DNA of 5,281 nucleotides from contig JAGADM010000152.1 in NCBI GenBank assembly GCA_017613595.1, positions 1-5,281 on the forward strand. Direction: 5' to 3'. How positions within the stretch are numbered: the first letter of the stretch is position 1; each line of letters starts with the position of its first letter. The translations under genes were made by a program, and so were the position numbers. Source of the DNA: Lachnospiraceae bacterium (lineage in GTDB: Bacteria; Bacillota_A; Clostridia; Lachnospirales; Lachnospiraceae). The notes beneath the pieces are model-generated. The model did no database searches. It saw only the letters and a list, made by a program, of their open reading frames with translations, and had not been told where the DNA came from. Positions 1-5,264 of the stretch are shown piece by piece.

Positions 1-162
1 ATACTTGTTGGTTAAAACGCTTCCCATCGCTGCCATAACAGCCTTGCTTACCAGGTTCTCGGAAGCAATCAGCTCAATATTCTCTCTCTGTCTGCCAAGC
101 TCAAGCGTAATGCCTTCCGCAAGTTCAGGATCCACTCTCTTAACATCGTCAAATGAGTACAT
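1..162 (-). CDS. glyA: Serine hydroxymethyltransferase, N-terminal 54 codons (cut by window edge)
   Basis: The minus strand from the ATG at 162-160 reads 54 codons without a stop to the window edge. The peptide contains [17 protein letters not shown] and ends in GSVLTNKY. This is the hallmark N-terminus of the PLP-dependent enzyme GlyA, where IELIASEN and the LTNKY run that leads into the AEGYPG(K/R)RYYGG segment are nearly invariant. GlyA is cytoplasmic and interconverts serine + THF with glycine + 5,10-methylene-THF, the main source of one-carbon units for thymidylate, purines and methionine. The family is about 410 residues long, so roughly 13% is present and the PLP lysine lies outside the window. 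The start is supported by AGAGAGG (plus-strand 169-175) placed 6 nt upstream. It is divergent from the dCMP deaminase gene, with a 214-bp shared control region. The truncation is only the window boundary. Confidence 0.95.
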   Translation of the reverse strand, partial: MYSFDDVKRVDPELAEGITLELGRQRENIELIASENLVSKAVMAAMGSVLTNKY

Positions 163-181
163 AGAAAACCTCTCTTCGATT

Positions 182-209
182 GAATTTCCGGATTCGTTTC
201 GCCGGATTC
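182..209 (-). repeat. Direct repeat / hairpin in the glyA leader
   Basis: On the plus strand CCGGATTC occurs at 188-195 and again at 202-209, a 14-nt period. The second copy is also complementary to GAAT(tt)CCGG at 182-191. The glyA mRNA could therefore fold GAAUCCGG against CCGG-aa-AUUC, giving about 8 base pairs with a 2-nt bulge and a loop of about 10 nt. The foot of this hairpin lies some 7 nt upstream of the glyA Shine-Dalgarno sequence. The repeat is directly visible, but any regulatory role is inference. It does not match the riboswitch classes I know for glyA-type genes (THF, glycine, SAM). Confidence 0.4.
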
Positions 210-254
210 TGCGCAGGGATTACGCGTACCAAAGACCCAATGCGCACCGCTATC

Positions 255-263
255 ATATTAGCA
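255..263 (-). promoter_or_regulatory. Probable glyA promoter (extended -10)
   Basis: Minus strand reads TGC-TAATAT (TAATAT at 260-255, TG at 263-262), an extended -10 with 4 of 6 matches to TATAAT plus the TG dinucleotide. The -35 position at 17-bp spacing is poor (TTCCAT), as is common for extended -10 promoters. An A-tract at 288-300 would lie about 40-52 bp upstream of the predicted start near 248, where an UP element would act. This gives a leader of about 86 nt. Inference from motifs only. Confidence 0.5.
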
Positions 264-286
264 CAGCCGAGCGCAAAATGGAACAC

Positions 287-306
287 CTAATATTTTTTTT
301 ATGATA
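287..306. promoter_or_regulatory. AT tract shared by the two divergent promoters (UP-element-like)
   Basis: This is an uninterrupted A/T run apart from a single c at 287 and g at 303, including eight consecutive T residues (293-300). Measured from the predicted glyA start (about 248) it lies at roughly -40 to -58. Measured from the predicted dCMP deaminase start (about 342) it lies at roughly -36 to -55. Both are UP-element positions, where the RNA polymerase alpha C-terminal domain binds. No hairpin precedes the T run on the plus strand, so it is not a terminator. Confidence 0.4.
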
Positions 307-335
307 TTGCACAATTCCGTCCGAATTGGTACAAT
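307..335 (+). promoter_or_regulatory. Promoter of the dCMP deaminase gene
   Basis: TTGCAC at 307-312 (4 of 6 to TTGACA), exactly 17 bp of spacer, then TACAAT at 330-335 (5 of 6 to TATAAT). This is a strong housekeeping-sigma promoter. The predicted start is near 342, giving a leader of about 35 nt that ends in AAAGGAGA (363-370), 6 nt before the ATG. It is the only good promoter reading toward the dCMP deaminase gene. Confidence 0.75.
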
Positions 336-352
336 TATTTTATAAATAATTG
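312..352. promoter_or_regulatory. Two tandem inverted repeats over the dCMP deaminase promoter (candidate operator)
   Basis: Repeat 1: arms CAATTC (312-317) and GAATTG (323-328), filling the -35/-10 spacer, centre 320. Repeat 2: arms CAATTATTT (332-340) and AAATAATTG (344-352), a perfect 9-bp inverted repeat with a 3-nt centre, running from inside the -10 box to about +11, centre 342. All four outer half-sites are CAATT/AATTG. The two centres are 22 bp apart, about two helical turns, so two bound dimers would face the same side of the DNA. The geometry would suit a repressor. It does not match the NrdR box (ACACTATATATAGTGT type) or a LexA box. No regulator can be named. Confidence 0.45.
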
Positions 353-376
353 CATTTTTCGTAAAGGAGACCGGCT

Positions 377-856
377 ATGAAACGAACCGATTATCTGTCC
401 TGGGACCAGTATTTTATGGGAATCGCCCTGCTTTCCGCGCAGCGCAGCAAGGATCCCAACACGAGTGTGGGCGCCTGCATCGTAAGCCCCGAGAACCGCA
501 TTCTCTCCGTCGGCTACAACGGCATGCCGAAGGGCTGCTCCGATGACGAATATCCGTGGGACCGCGAAGGCGATGAACTTGACACCAAGTATTTCTACGT
601 CTGCCACGCGGAACTGAACGCAATCTTAAACTATACCGGCACCGACATGAAGGGTGCGCGGGTTTACACGACGCTCTTCCCGTGCAACGAATGCACGAAG
701 GCGCTGATTCAGGCCGGTATCACCGAAGTCATCTATTATTGCGACAAATACGACGGCACCAAAGCCAACATCGCCGCGAAGCGCATGTTCAAGTCCGCCG
801 GCATCACCTGCCGGGCGCTCGACCCGATGGGAACGGATGTCGTTCTGAAACTGTAA
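377..856 (+). CDS. comEB: dCMP deaminase (deoxycytidylate deaminase, ComEB type)
   Basis: This 159-residue zinc enzyme hydrolyses dCMP to dUMP, feeding thymidylate synthase with substrate. The zinc and catalytic signatures of the cytidine/deoxycytidylate deaminase fold are intact. They are H77-A-E79 (histidine ligand and proton-shuttling glutamate) in VCHAELNAIL, and P102-C103-x-x-C106 in LFPCNECTK, which gives the two cysteine ligands. The G46-YNGMP-K-G53 segment after strand 2 is typical of dCMP rather than free-nucleoside deaminases, and the SKDPNTSVGACIV run (24-36) fits the same family. Length is normal for the family. Start: ATG with AAAGGAGA 6 nt upstream. Stop TAA, then a terminator 21 nt later. 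It is monocistronic, not in a comE competence operon, so the symbol denotes only the enzyme family. Paired divergently with glyA, which makes the other substrate of thymidylate synthase. Confidence 0.95.
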   Translation: MKRTDYLSWDQYFMGIALLSAQRSKDPNTSVGACIVSPENRILSVGYNGMPKGCSDDEYPWDREGDELDTKYFYVCHAELNAILNYTGTDMKGARVYTTLFPCNECTKALIQAGITEVIYYCDKYDGTKANIAAKRMFKSAGITCRALDPMGTDVVLKL

Positions 857-874
857 GCGGACAAGGAAGCAGAT

Positions 875-921
875 AAAAACAGTGCTTTGAGATTGAAATC
901 CCAAAGCACTGTTATTTTTTT
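875..921. terminator. Bidirectional rho-independent terminator between convergent genes
   Basis: A 12-bp perfect stem, AACAGTGCTTTG (878-889) with CAAAGCACTGTT (902-913), encloses a 12-nt loop that could add three more pairs (GAT 891-893 with ATC 898-900). On the plus strand it is followed by A then seven T residues (915-921), ending the dCMP deaminase transcript. On the minus strand it is followed by TTTTT (complement of 875-879), ending the galactosidase/methyltransferase transcript. The plus-strand T run overlaps the methyltransferase stop codon (920-922), so there is no spare sequence between the convergent genes beyond the terminator. Confidence 0.92.
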
Positions 922-1645
922 ACACTTTTCGGAACAGATACGCTCCGATTCCGACCGCAATCGTAAGGTTCAGCGAATCCACCTCCGGCGACTGCGGAAT
1001 GATGATGCTTTCGGTGAAGTCCGCGTACTCTTCGGGAAGCCCCGTGGCTTCGTTTCCGAAGATCAGCGTGAAGAGTTCGGGCTTCGGACAGTTCTCCGCG
1101 GTCAGCTGTTTCTTTCCGGTCAGCATGAACGAATAAAGCTTCCGTTCTTCCGCCCCGTACTGCTTCCGGTACGTTTCGAAGTCCGGAAAGCACTGCACCC
1201 GAAGCGAGAACAGCGCTCCCATCGAAGCACGCACCGCCTTCGGATGGAACCGGTCGATTCCCGGCGTGATAATCGCGACGTCATGAATGCCGAACGCAAG
1301 ACAGGTCCGGAATATCGTTCCGGCGTTTCCCATGTTGCCCGGGTTCACGAGCATCAGATGCGGCTGATCCGCCGCAAGCGTATCCTCATACTTTCGGAAT
1401 ACGCCGATGACGAACACATTCTCCTTATCGGAGAGACGCGCAATCAGCTTGTCATTCTCCCATACCGGCAGGTTATGCTTCCGGCACAGTTCCTCAATCA
1501 GTCCGCGGTCGGTAAAGGTCGAGTGGACATATACGCCGAGCACCTCTTCCGGCCGTTTCTTTAAGAGTTCCACGGTCGGGAACGCCCCGAGCGCATAGGA
1601 ATACTCGAATTCTTTTTTGTAAGGCTTCACGCCGAACGCATCCAC
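920..1645 (-). CDS. SpoU/TrmH-family (SPOUT) RNA methyltransferase
   Basis: This 241-residue SAM-dependent RNA methyltransferase has the three SPOUT/TrmH motifs in order. Motif 1 is NPGNMGNAGTIFRT (101-114), with the RNA-contacting arginine 113. Motif 2 is FGNEATGLP (196-204). Motif 3 is IPQSPEVDSLNLTIA (216-230), with the S224-L225-N226 core. Motifs 2 and 3 form the trefoil knot that binds SAM. Residues 1-95 resemble the N-terminal RNA-recognition region of rRNA 2'-O-methyltransferases of the TrmH/RlmB group. The most likely reaction is 2'-O-ribose methylation of rRNA or tRNA, but the target nucleotide cannot be read from sequence. The start is GTG, directly abutting the galactosidase TAA, with GGAGG 8 nt upstream inside the galactosidase gene. 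The next internal methionine is residue 98, inside the conserved domain, so no alternative start is credible. It is last in its transcript and ends at the terminator. Confidence 0.9.
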   Translation of the reverse strand: MDAFGVKPYKKEFEYSYALGAFPTVELLKKRPEEVLGVYVHSTFTDRGLIEELCRKHNLPVWENDKLIARLSDKENVFVIGVFRKYEDTLAADQPHLMLVNPGNMGNAGTIFRTCLAFGIHDVAIITPGIDRFHPKAVRASMGALFSLRVQCFPDFETYRKQYGAEERKLYSFMLTGKKQLTAENCPKPELFTLIFGNEATGLPEEYADFTESIIIPQSPEVDSLNLTIAVGIGAYLFRKV

Positions 1646-3895
1646 TTATGCTTCCTCCGCCTTGAAATAGAACGTTTTACTCACAAAATCACCACGCAGC
1701 CCGATATCGATGCCGCATGCCGCGAGCGTCTTTCCGGAAAGAGTCTGCCCGGTCTCCTCGCAGAAATACTTCCGGTTCTCATCCAGTCCGCGCAGATGCA
1801 GCCGCTTCGCCGCCTCGCTCGGCTTTCCGAGCACCTGCACATAGGTAAGGAGAGCCTCGCTCTTATCCTTCGAAACGAACATCCAGGCATCGTAAGTATT
1901 GTCCTTAAAGAGATTTCCGAGCCGATACTGGTCCCCGTCGCTCATCAACTTATGGAAACGGTGGTACTTGGCAACCTGCCCCGGAATCTTCGCGCGGTCC
2001 TCCGCGGGAATCCGCGTTACGTCAAGCTCATATCCGAACGTTCCGACAAGTGCCACGTCTCCTCTTGTATCGAAAGGCGTGTTCCGTCCGAGCAGATGGT
2101 TCGGGCAGTCGGAAACATGCGCGCCCATCGCGGAAACCGGATAACAGTAGCTCGTGCCGTACTGAATCTTAAGACGCTCAATCGCGTCCGTATCGTCACT
2201 CGCCCAGATCTGCGACGAGAAATAAAGCATTGCCGGGTCAAACCGCCCGCCGCCGCTCGAACAGTTCTCAAGAAGCAGCTTCGGATAGTCGGTCGTAAGC
2301 CGGTTCATCAAATCATACACACCGAGCACGTAACGGTGCCACAGCTCGCGCTGGCGTTTTCTCGGAAGCGAAGTCGAGCCGACTTCGGTCAGGGCACGGT
2401 TCATGTCCCATTTGACGTATTCGATGTTGGCGGAATTCAGGATATTCGTAAGCATTCCGTAAACGTAATCGCGCACTTCCGCGTTCGAATAGTCAAGCAC
2501 GTACTGGGCGCGCGCCTGCGTCAGGTCGCGTCCGATAATCTGAATCGCCCACTCCGGATGCGCGCGGTACAGTTCGCTGTTGTCGCTGACCATCTCGGGC
2601 TCGAACCAGATGCCGAACTTCATGCCGAGCGCGTTAATCTTATCGGTAAGCGGCTTCAGTCCGCCCTTTAGTTTCTCTTCGTTCACAACCCAGTCGCCGA
2701 GCGAATTGTCGTCGAAGTTCCGGCAGCCGAACCAGCCGTCATCCATGACAAGCATTTCGATGCCGAGCTTCGAAGCCTCTTCCGCGATGGCATACAGTTT
2801 ATCCTGGTCAAAATTGAAATACGTCGCTTCCCAGTTATTGATGAGAATCGGCCGCTCGCGGTCCTTCCAGTAGCCGCGGATCAGATGCTCGCGGTACAGG
2901 TCATGGAACGTCCGCGACATCCCGCCGAGACCTTCATTCGAGTATACAAGAACCGCCTCGGGCGCCTGAAATTCCTCTTCCGGCCGAAGCAGCCACGAAA
3001 AATCATACGGATTGATTCCGATTACCGCTCTTGTCTGCTTTCCGCCGGTCACTTCGGCTTCCGCAAGGAAATTGCCGCTGTATACGAGATGGAATGCATA
3101 TACCTCGCCGTGTTCCTCGTCGGTTTCCGGAGTGCAGAGCGCCGCGAACGGATTGTGCTGCGCCGAGGAAACGCCTCTCAAGCTGTCCGTCAGCTGCTTC
3201 CCGGCATGCAGCGGCACCCGGCTGACCGCGCACTCACGCGCCCAGTTGCCGTTCAGCGTAATCATCTCGTAATCCATCCCGGGCAGTTCCACGCATGCGG
3301 AAAGCACGCGCTGCAGGCGCACATCGCCGTACCCGCGGTTATAAACCTTCACCGTCCTCGTAATGACGTTCCGGTCGCGGAAAATGCTATAGCTGAGTTC
3401 CGCCGTAAGCCCCGCATGTTCATCTTCCATCGTGATGATAAGCGTCTCCGCCTCATTCTCCCCGGCAAATGTCGCGGGAATGCAGCTCACGCCCTTCTGC
3501 TTAAGTTCCGGCTTTCCGGCAACAATCCTGTGGCTCTTATACCGAAGGTCGCATGCGGACATGCCGTCATCGTCGAGAATCATAAAGCATGGCTCGCGGA
3601 AATCGCCGATGCCGTGGCACGGATACTCAAACGGGCGGGAATCCATAAATCCCATCCGCTCCCGATTATGATGCTGCGGGGTATAGTTTCCCTCATCGAG
3701 GTGCAGAAGGTAGATTAAATCGTCGTCTCCGCACCGTCTGCCGTAATAAACGTGAAGAAGATATCCCTCCTCGGTCACGGCCATGGCATAGGTTATGCCG
3801 TCGTTGTCAAGCCGCAGTACGGTAATCTTTTCCTCACTCAGTTTCTCCGCTCCCCATACATGGAAGCTTACGCTTGTCTGTTCTTCCCGAATCAT
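1646..3895 (-). CDS. Alpha-galactosidase, glycoside hydrolase family 36
   Basis: This 749-residue retaining alpha-galactosidase releases terminal alpha-linked galactose from melibiose, raffinose, stachyose and similar sugars. Related genes are called aga, agaN or rafA. Residues 1 to about 335 are the beta-sandwich N-domain. About 345-650 is the catalytic (beta/alpha)8 barrel, and the rest is a C-terminal beta domain. Barrel landmarks are LVMDDGWFG (382-390), with the galactose-binding Asp pair 385/386, and GIWFEPEMVS (428-437). YVKWDMNR (493-500) has the nucleophile Asp497, LLENCSSGGGRFD (541-553) follows, and WASDDTD (564-570) has the acid/base, most likely Asp567. The 70-residue gap between nucleophile and acid/base equals that of characterised bacterial GH36 enzymes. 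Length is typical (about 720-750). No signal peptide, so cytoplasmic and dependent on an importer that is not in the window. Start ATG with AGAGAGGA 7 nt upstream. It follows the 98-aa gene after 51 bp and is coupled to the methyltransferase downstream. Confidence 0.96.
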   Translation of the reverse strand: MIREEQTSVSFHVWGAEKLSEEKITVLRLDNDGITYAMAVTEEGYLLHVYYGRRCGDDDLIYLLHLDEGNYTPQHHNRERMGFMDSRPFEYPCHGIGDFREPCFMILDDDGMSACDLRYKSHRIVAGKPELKQKGVSCIPATFAGENEAETLIITMEDEHAGLTAELSYSIFRDRNVITRTVKVYNRGYGDVRLQRVLSACVELPGMDYEMITLNGNWARECAVSRVPLHAGKQLTDSLRGVSSAQHNPFAALCTPETDEEHGEVYAFHLVYSGNFLAEAEVTGGKQTRAVIGINPYDFSWLLRPEEEFQAPEAVLVYSNEGLGGMSRTFHDLYREHLIRGYWKDRERPILINNWEATYFNFDQDKLYAIAEEASKLGIEMLVMDDGWFGCRNFDDNSLGDWVVNEEKLKGGLKPLTDKINALGMKFGIWFEPEMVSDNSELYRAHPEWAIQIIGRDLTQARAQYVLDYSNAEVRDYVYGMLTNILNSANIEYVKWDMNRALTEVGSTSLPRKRQRELWHRYVLGVYDLMNRLTTDYPKLLLENCSSGGGRFDPAMLYFSSQIWASDDTDAIERLKIQYGTSYCYPVSAMGAHVSDCPNHLLGRNTPFDTRGDVALVGTFGYELDVTRIPAEDRAKIPGQVAKYHRFHKLMSDGDQYRLGNLFKDNTYDAWMFVSKDKSEALLTYVQVLGKPSEAAKRLHLRGLDENRKYFCEETGQTLSGKTLAACGIDIGLRGDFVSKTFYFKAEEA
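1654..1658 (-). promoter_or_regulatory. Shine-Dalgarno sequence that fixes the methyltransferase GTG start
   Basis: The minus strand reads GGAGG within the last codons of the galactosidase gene, then 8 nt, then GTG at 1645-1643. The galactosidase stop TAA (1648-1646) lies between the site and the start with no intervening base before GTG. The ribosome that terminates the galactosidase would cover this site, so translational coupling is expected. Confidence 0.8.
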
Positions 3896-3923
3896 ACTTT
3901 ATTCCTCTCTTATTACGCTATTC

Positions 3924-3938
3924 TTTGCGATTCGCAAA
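3924..3938. promoter_or_regulatory. 15-bp palindrome between the 98-aa gene and the galactosidase gene
   Basis: TTTGCGA (3924-3930) and TCGCAAA (3932-3938) form perfect 7-bp arms around one central base, 28 bp upstream of the galactosidase ATG and 8 bp after the preceding stop codon. The size and near-perfect symmetry resemble an operator for a sugar-responsive repressor (LacI or AraC-type genes often sit near GH36 genes), but no regulator is present here. No U-rich tract follows on the minus strand, so it is not a standard terminator. No convincing separate promoter could be placed around it. Confidence 0.35.
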
Positions 3939-3946
3939 AACCGCTT

Positions 3947-4243
3947 TTATCCTGTCAGAATTCTCCACTGGTTCTCGTCTGCGTTATACAGAATCTTCAC
4001 CAGCCGTTCGGTTCCGAAAACCAGAATCTTACACTCAAACGTCCGGATATGGCCGCGCACAACTATCCCGTTCGGAAGGACGTAATCTCCCTTGCCGGAC
4101 AGGTCCCGATACCCCCTGATCAGATATGTCTGCATCTCGCCGGTTTCGTCCGTCAGCCGAATCTTAATCGGCATGATGCTGCGGTCGCGGTTATGCTGAC
4201 AAATCACATCGATTCGATTGTCGCGTTCCTCGATAACTCCCAT
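3947..4243 (-). CDS. Small protein of unknown function under a LexA-box promoter (98 aa)
   Basis: From ATG at 4243 the product is 98 residues: MGVIEERDNRIDVICQHNRD at the start, ending ENQWRILTG. I do not recognise a named domain. The sequence is mixed-charge and soluble, with no signal peptide or membrane segment. Alternating hydrophobic stretches (PIKIRLTD, MQTYLIRGYRDL, YVLPNGIVV, FECKILVFGTERLVKILY, WRIL) suggest a small all-beta fold. The look of the sequence recalls small conserved hypothetical proteins of Lachnospiraceae, but that is a memory, not a search result. An in-frame ATG eight codons upstream (4267) is rejected: it has no ribosome binding site and lies in the -10 box. The chosen ATG has AAGAAGG 7 nt upstream. 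The promoter carries a LexA box, so induction by DNA damage is predicted. It is followed after 51 bp by the galactosidase gene. Confidence 0.8.
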   Translation of the reverse strand: MGVIEERDNRIDVICQHNRDRSIMPIKIRLTDETGEMQTYLIRGYRDLSGKGDYVLPNGIVVRGHIRTFECKILVFGTERLVKILYNADENQWRILTG

Positions 4244-4250
4244 GTCTGCA

Positions 4251-4257
4251 CCTTCTT
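4251..4257 (-). promoter_or_regulatory. Shine-Dalgarno sequence that decides the start of the 98-aa gene
   Basis: Minus strand AAGAAGG, 7 nt before the ATG at 4243. No comparable site precedes the upstream in-frame ATG at 4267, whose bases form part of the predicted -10 hexamer. The leader from the predicted transcription start (near 4259) is only about 16 nt and consists mostly of this site. Confidence 0.75.
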
Positions 4258-4265
4258 GTACAGAC

Positions 4266-4294
4266 ATAATAGAACATTTGTTCGAGTTTGTAAA
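4266..4294 (-). promoter_or_regulatory. Promoter of the 98-aa gene (TTTACA-N17-TATTAT)
   Basis: On the minus strand TTTACA (4294-4289, 5 of 6 to TTGACA) is followed by exactly 17 bp and TATTAT (4271-4266, 5 of 6 to TATAAT). The predicted start is near 4259. The promoter lies in the 68-bp gap after the yitT-like gene, with its -35 box 18 bp past that gene's stop codon. The spacer is occupied by a LexA box. Confidence 0.8.
4271..4284. promoter_or_regulatory. LexA (SOS) box
   Basis: Minus strand CGAAC-AAAT-GTTCT (plus AGAAC-ATTT-GTTCG). It matches the Gram-positive LexA/DinR consensus CGAAC-RNRY-GTTYG at every position except the last base. The inner GAAC-N4-GTTC half-sites are perfectly symmetric. 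It lies wholly between the -35 and -10 boxes of the promoter and touches the -10, the ideal place for repression. I saw no other GAAC-N4-GTTC site elsewhere in the window. Confidence 0.8.
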
Positions 4295-4311
4295 GGGGGT
4301 TTTTTAAGAAT

Positions 4312-5199
4312 TCACAAATCCTCGCTCTCGTGTTTTTTGTACCCTTCGCCGAACACTTCCGATGCCGACGAAATGATTAAAAACGCGTTCTTATCCTCTT
4401 CCGTCACAATCTCTCTGGCCTTAGTGAACAGGTGCTTTTTCACCATACAGAGCATGACCGGACGCTTCTCGCCGGTATACGCCCCGCGCCCGTCGAGATA
4501 GGTCACGCCGGTGTCGAGTTCCTTCATGAAACGCTGCGCAATCGCCTCATGCCGCTCGCTCACAATCAGCAGTTTCTTCGTCTCGTCGCTTCCGTACAGA
4601 ACGAGGTCCAGAACCTTCGCGCTCACAACCGCTCCGACGCCCGCGTAAAGCGCCGTTTCGATGTCCTGGAAGACAAATGCGGACGCCGTAATGACAACCG
4701 CATCGGCACACAGGATAAGCGGCCCGGTCCGGAATTGCTTGTTACGGATGCGGACGACCTTCGCAAGCACATCCGTGCCGCCCGTGGAGCCTCCGCCGCG
4801 CATCACGATTCCGATACCGACGCCGAGCGCCGCGCCGCCGTACAAAGCGGCAAGAATCGGAATATCCGTAAGAAACGGATCCCAGATTCCCTTTCTCGCA
4901 AGAAGCGACAGCAGGTTTGTAAAGCCCGAAACCATGCCGGTCGCAAGCAGAGTATAAAACATGAATTTCCGGCTCAGGCACACGAACCCGATAATCAGAA
5001 TCGGGATGTTCAGCACGAGATACGCGGTACCGACGGCAATCTTCGGATTGATGTAATGAAGCATCACCGAAATACCCGATATGCCTCCGGGCGCCAGGTG
5101 ATTCTTATCCATAATGGCATAAAGCGCCGACGCGTACGCCGCGCTTCCGACAAGGAGCGCTGCGATTTCCAATATTACTCTCTTAATTTCCCTGCTCAT
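4312..5199 (-). CDS. yitT: YitT-family membrane protein (DUF161 + DUF2179)
   Basis: This 295-residue polytopic membrane protein of the YitT family has no firmly established function. Hydrophobic segments lie near residues 8-30, 38-50, 54-75, 79-100, 112-133, 158-177 and 182-202. The two glycine-rich family signatures are LAPGGISGIS (35-44) and RGGGSTGGTD (134-143), internally related motifs of the duplicated DUF161 unit. A soluble C-terminal DUF2179 domain follows (about 208-290) with DTGVTYLDGRGAYTG (229-243) and EVFGEGYK (281-288). Length is normal for the family (about 280-300). Start: ATG with AAAGGA 6 nt upstream. An extended -10 promoter lies about 66 bp upstream. No hairpin terminator is visible after its TGA, so some transcripts may run into the 98-aa gene. 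The symbol denotes family membership, since genomes usually carry several paralogues. Confidence 0.93.
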   Translation of the reverse strand: MSREIKRVILEIAALLVGSAAYASALYAIMDKNHLAPGGISGISVMLHYINPKIAVGTAYLVLNIPILIIGFVCLSRKFMFYTLLATGMVSGFTNLLSLLARKGIWDPFLTDIPILAALYGGAALGVGIGIVMRGGGSTGGTDVLAKVVRIRNKQFRTGPLILCADAVVITASAFVFQDIETALYAGVGAVVSAKVLDLVLYGSDETKKLLIVSERHEAIAQRFMKELDTGVTYLDGRGAYTGEKRPVMLCMVKKHLFTKAREIVTEEDKNAFLIISSASEVFGEGYKKHESEDL

Positions 5200-5235
5200 A
5201 AGTTTTCCTTTGTATTTCGAAGCGCCGGAAAGAAC

Positions 5236-5247
5236 TCCCGCGCGGGA
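5236..5247. repeat. GC-rich 12-bp palindrome in the yitT leader
   Basis: TCCCGCGCGGGA is perfectly self-complementary. Flanking AGA (5231-5233) and TCT (5248-5250) could extend it with a 2-nt bulge. In the RNA it would form a short hairpin with a GCGC loop, between the predicted transcription start (about 5258) and the ribosome binding site (5206-5211). There is no U tract after it. It may be a 5' stabilising hairpin, a protein site or chance. Confidence 0.3.
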
Positions 5248-5264
5248 TCTTCTGCTGTCATTTC

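Noticed and set aside
291..300. Poly-T run as a terminator
   Set aside because: No stem-loop precedes it on the plus strand. It lies between two divergent promoters, where an UP-element role fits better.
5..304. 99-codon plus-strand reading frame opposite glyA
   Set aside because: It runs antisense over the clearly recognisable glyA N-terminus and through its promoter region. Its serine-rich, low-complexity translation resembles no protein.
312..352. NrdR box pair upstream of dCMP deaminase
   Set aside because: NrdR boxes are 16-bp ACACTATATATAGTGT-like elements with centres about 31 bp apart. The sequence and spacing here differ.
2035..2045. GAACGTTC as a second LexA site
   Set aside because: The half-sites are directly fused without the required 4-bp spacer, and the site lies inside galactosidase coding sequence.
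1796..2671. 291-codon plus-strand reading frame opposite the galactosidase
   Set aside because: It is antisense to the catalytic barrel of GH36, is Arg/Val/His-rich and has no recognisable motif. Long antisense frames are expected in GC-rich genes with this codon use. The same holds for the frames at 887-1564, 2885-3718 and 3752-4501.
4244..4267. Upstream in-frame ATG at 4267 as the start of the small gene (106-aa form)
   Set aside because: It has no ribosome binding site and overlaps the predicted -10 box, so it would lie upstream of the transcription start. The ATG at 4243 has AAGAAGG at ideal spacing.
4295..4311. Terminator after the yitT-like gene
   Set aside because: The stretch after the TGA is A- and C-rich on the minus strand with no GC-rich stem. 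The only dyad nearby is the LexA box, which has no U tail.
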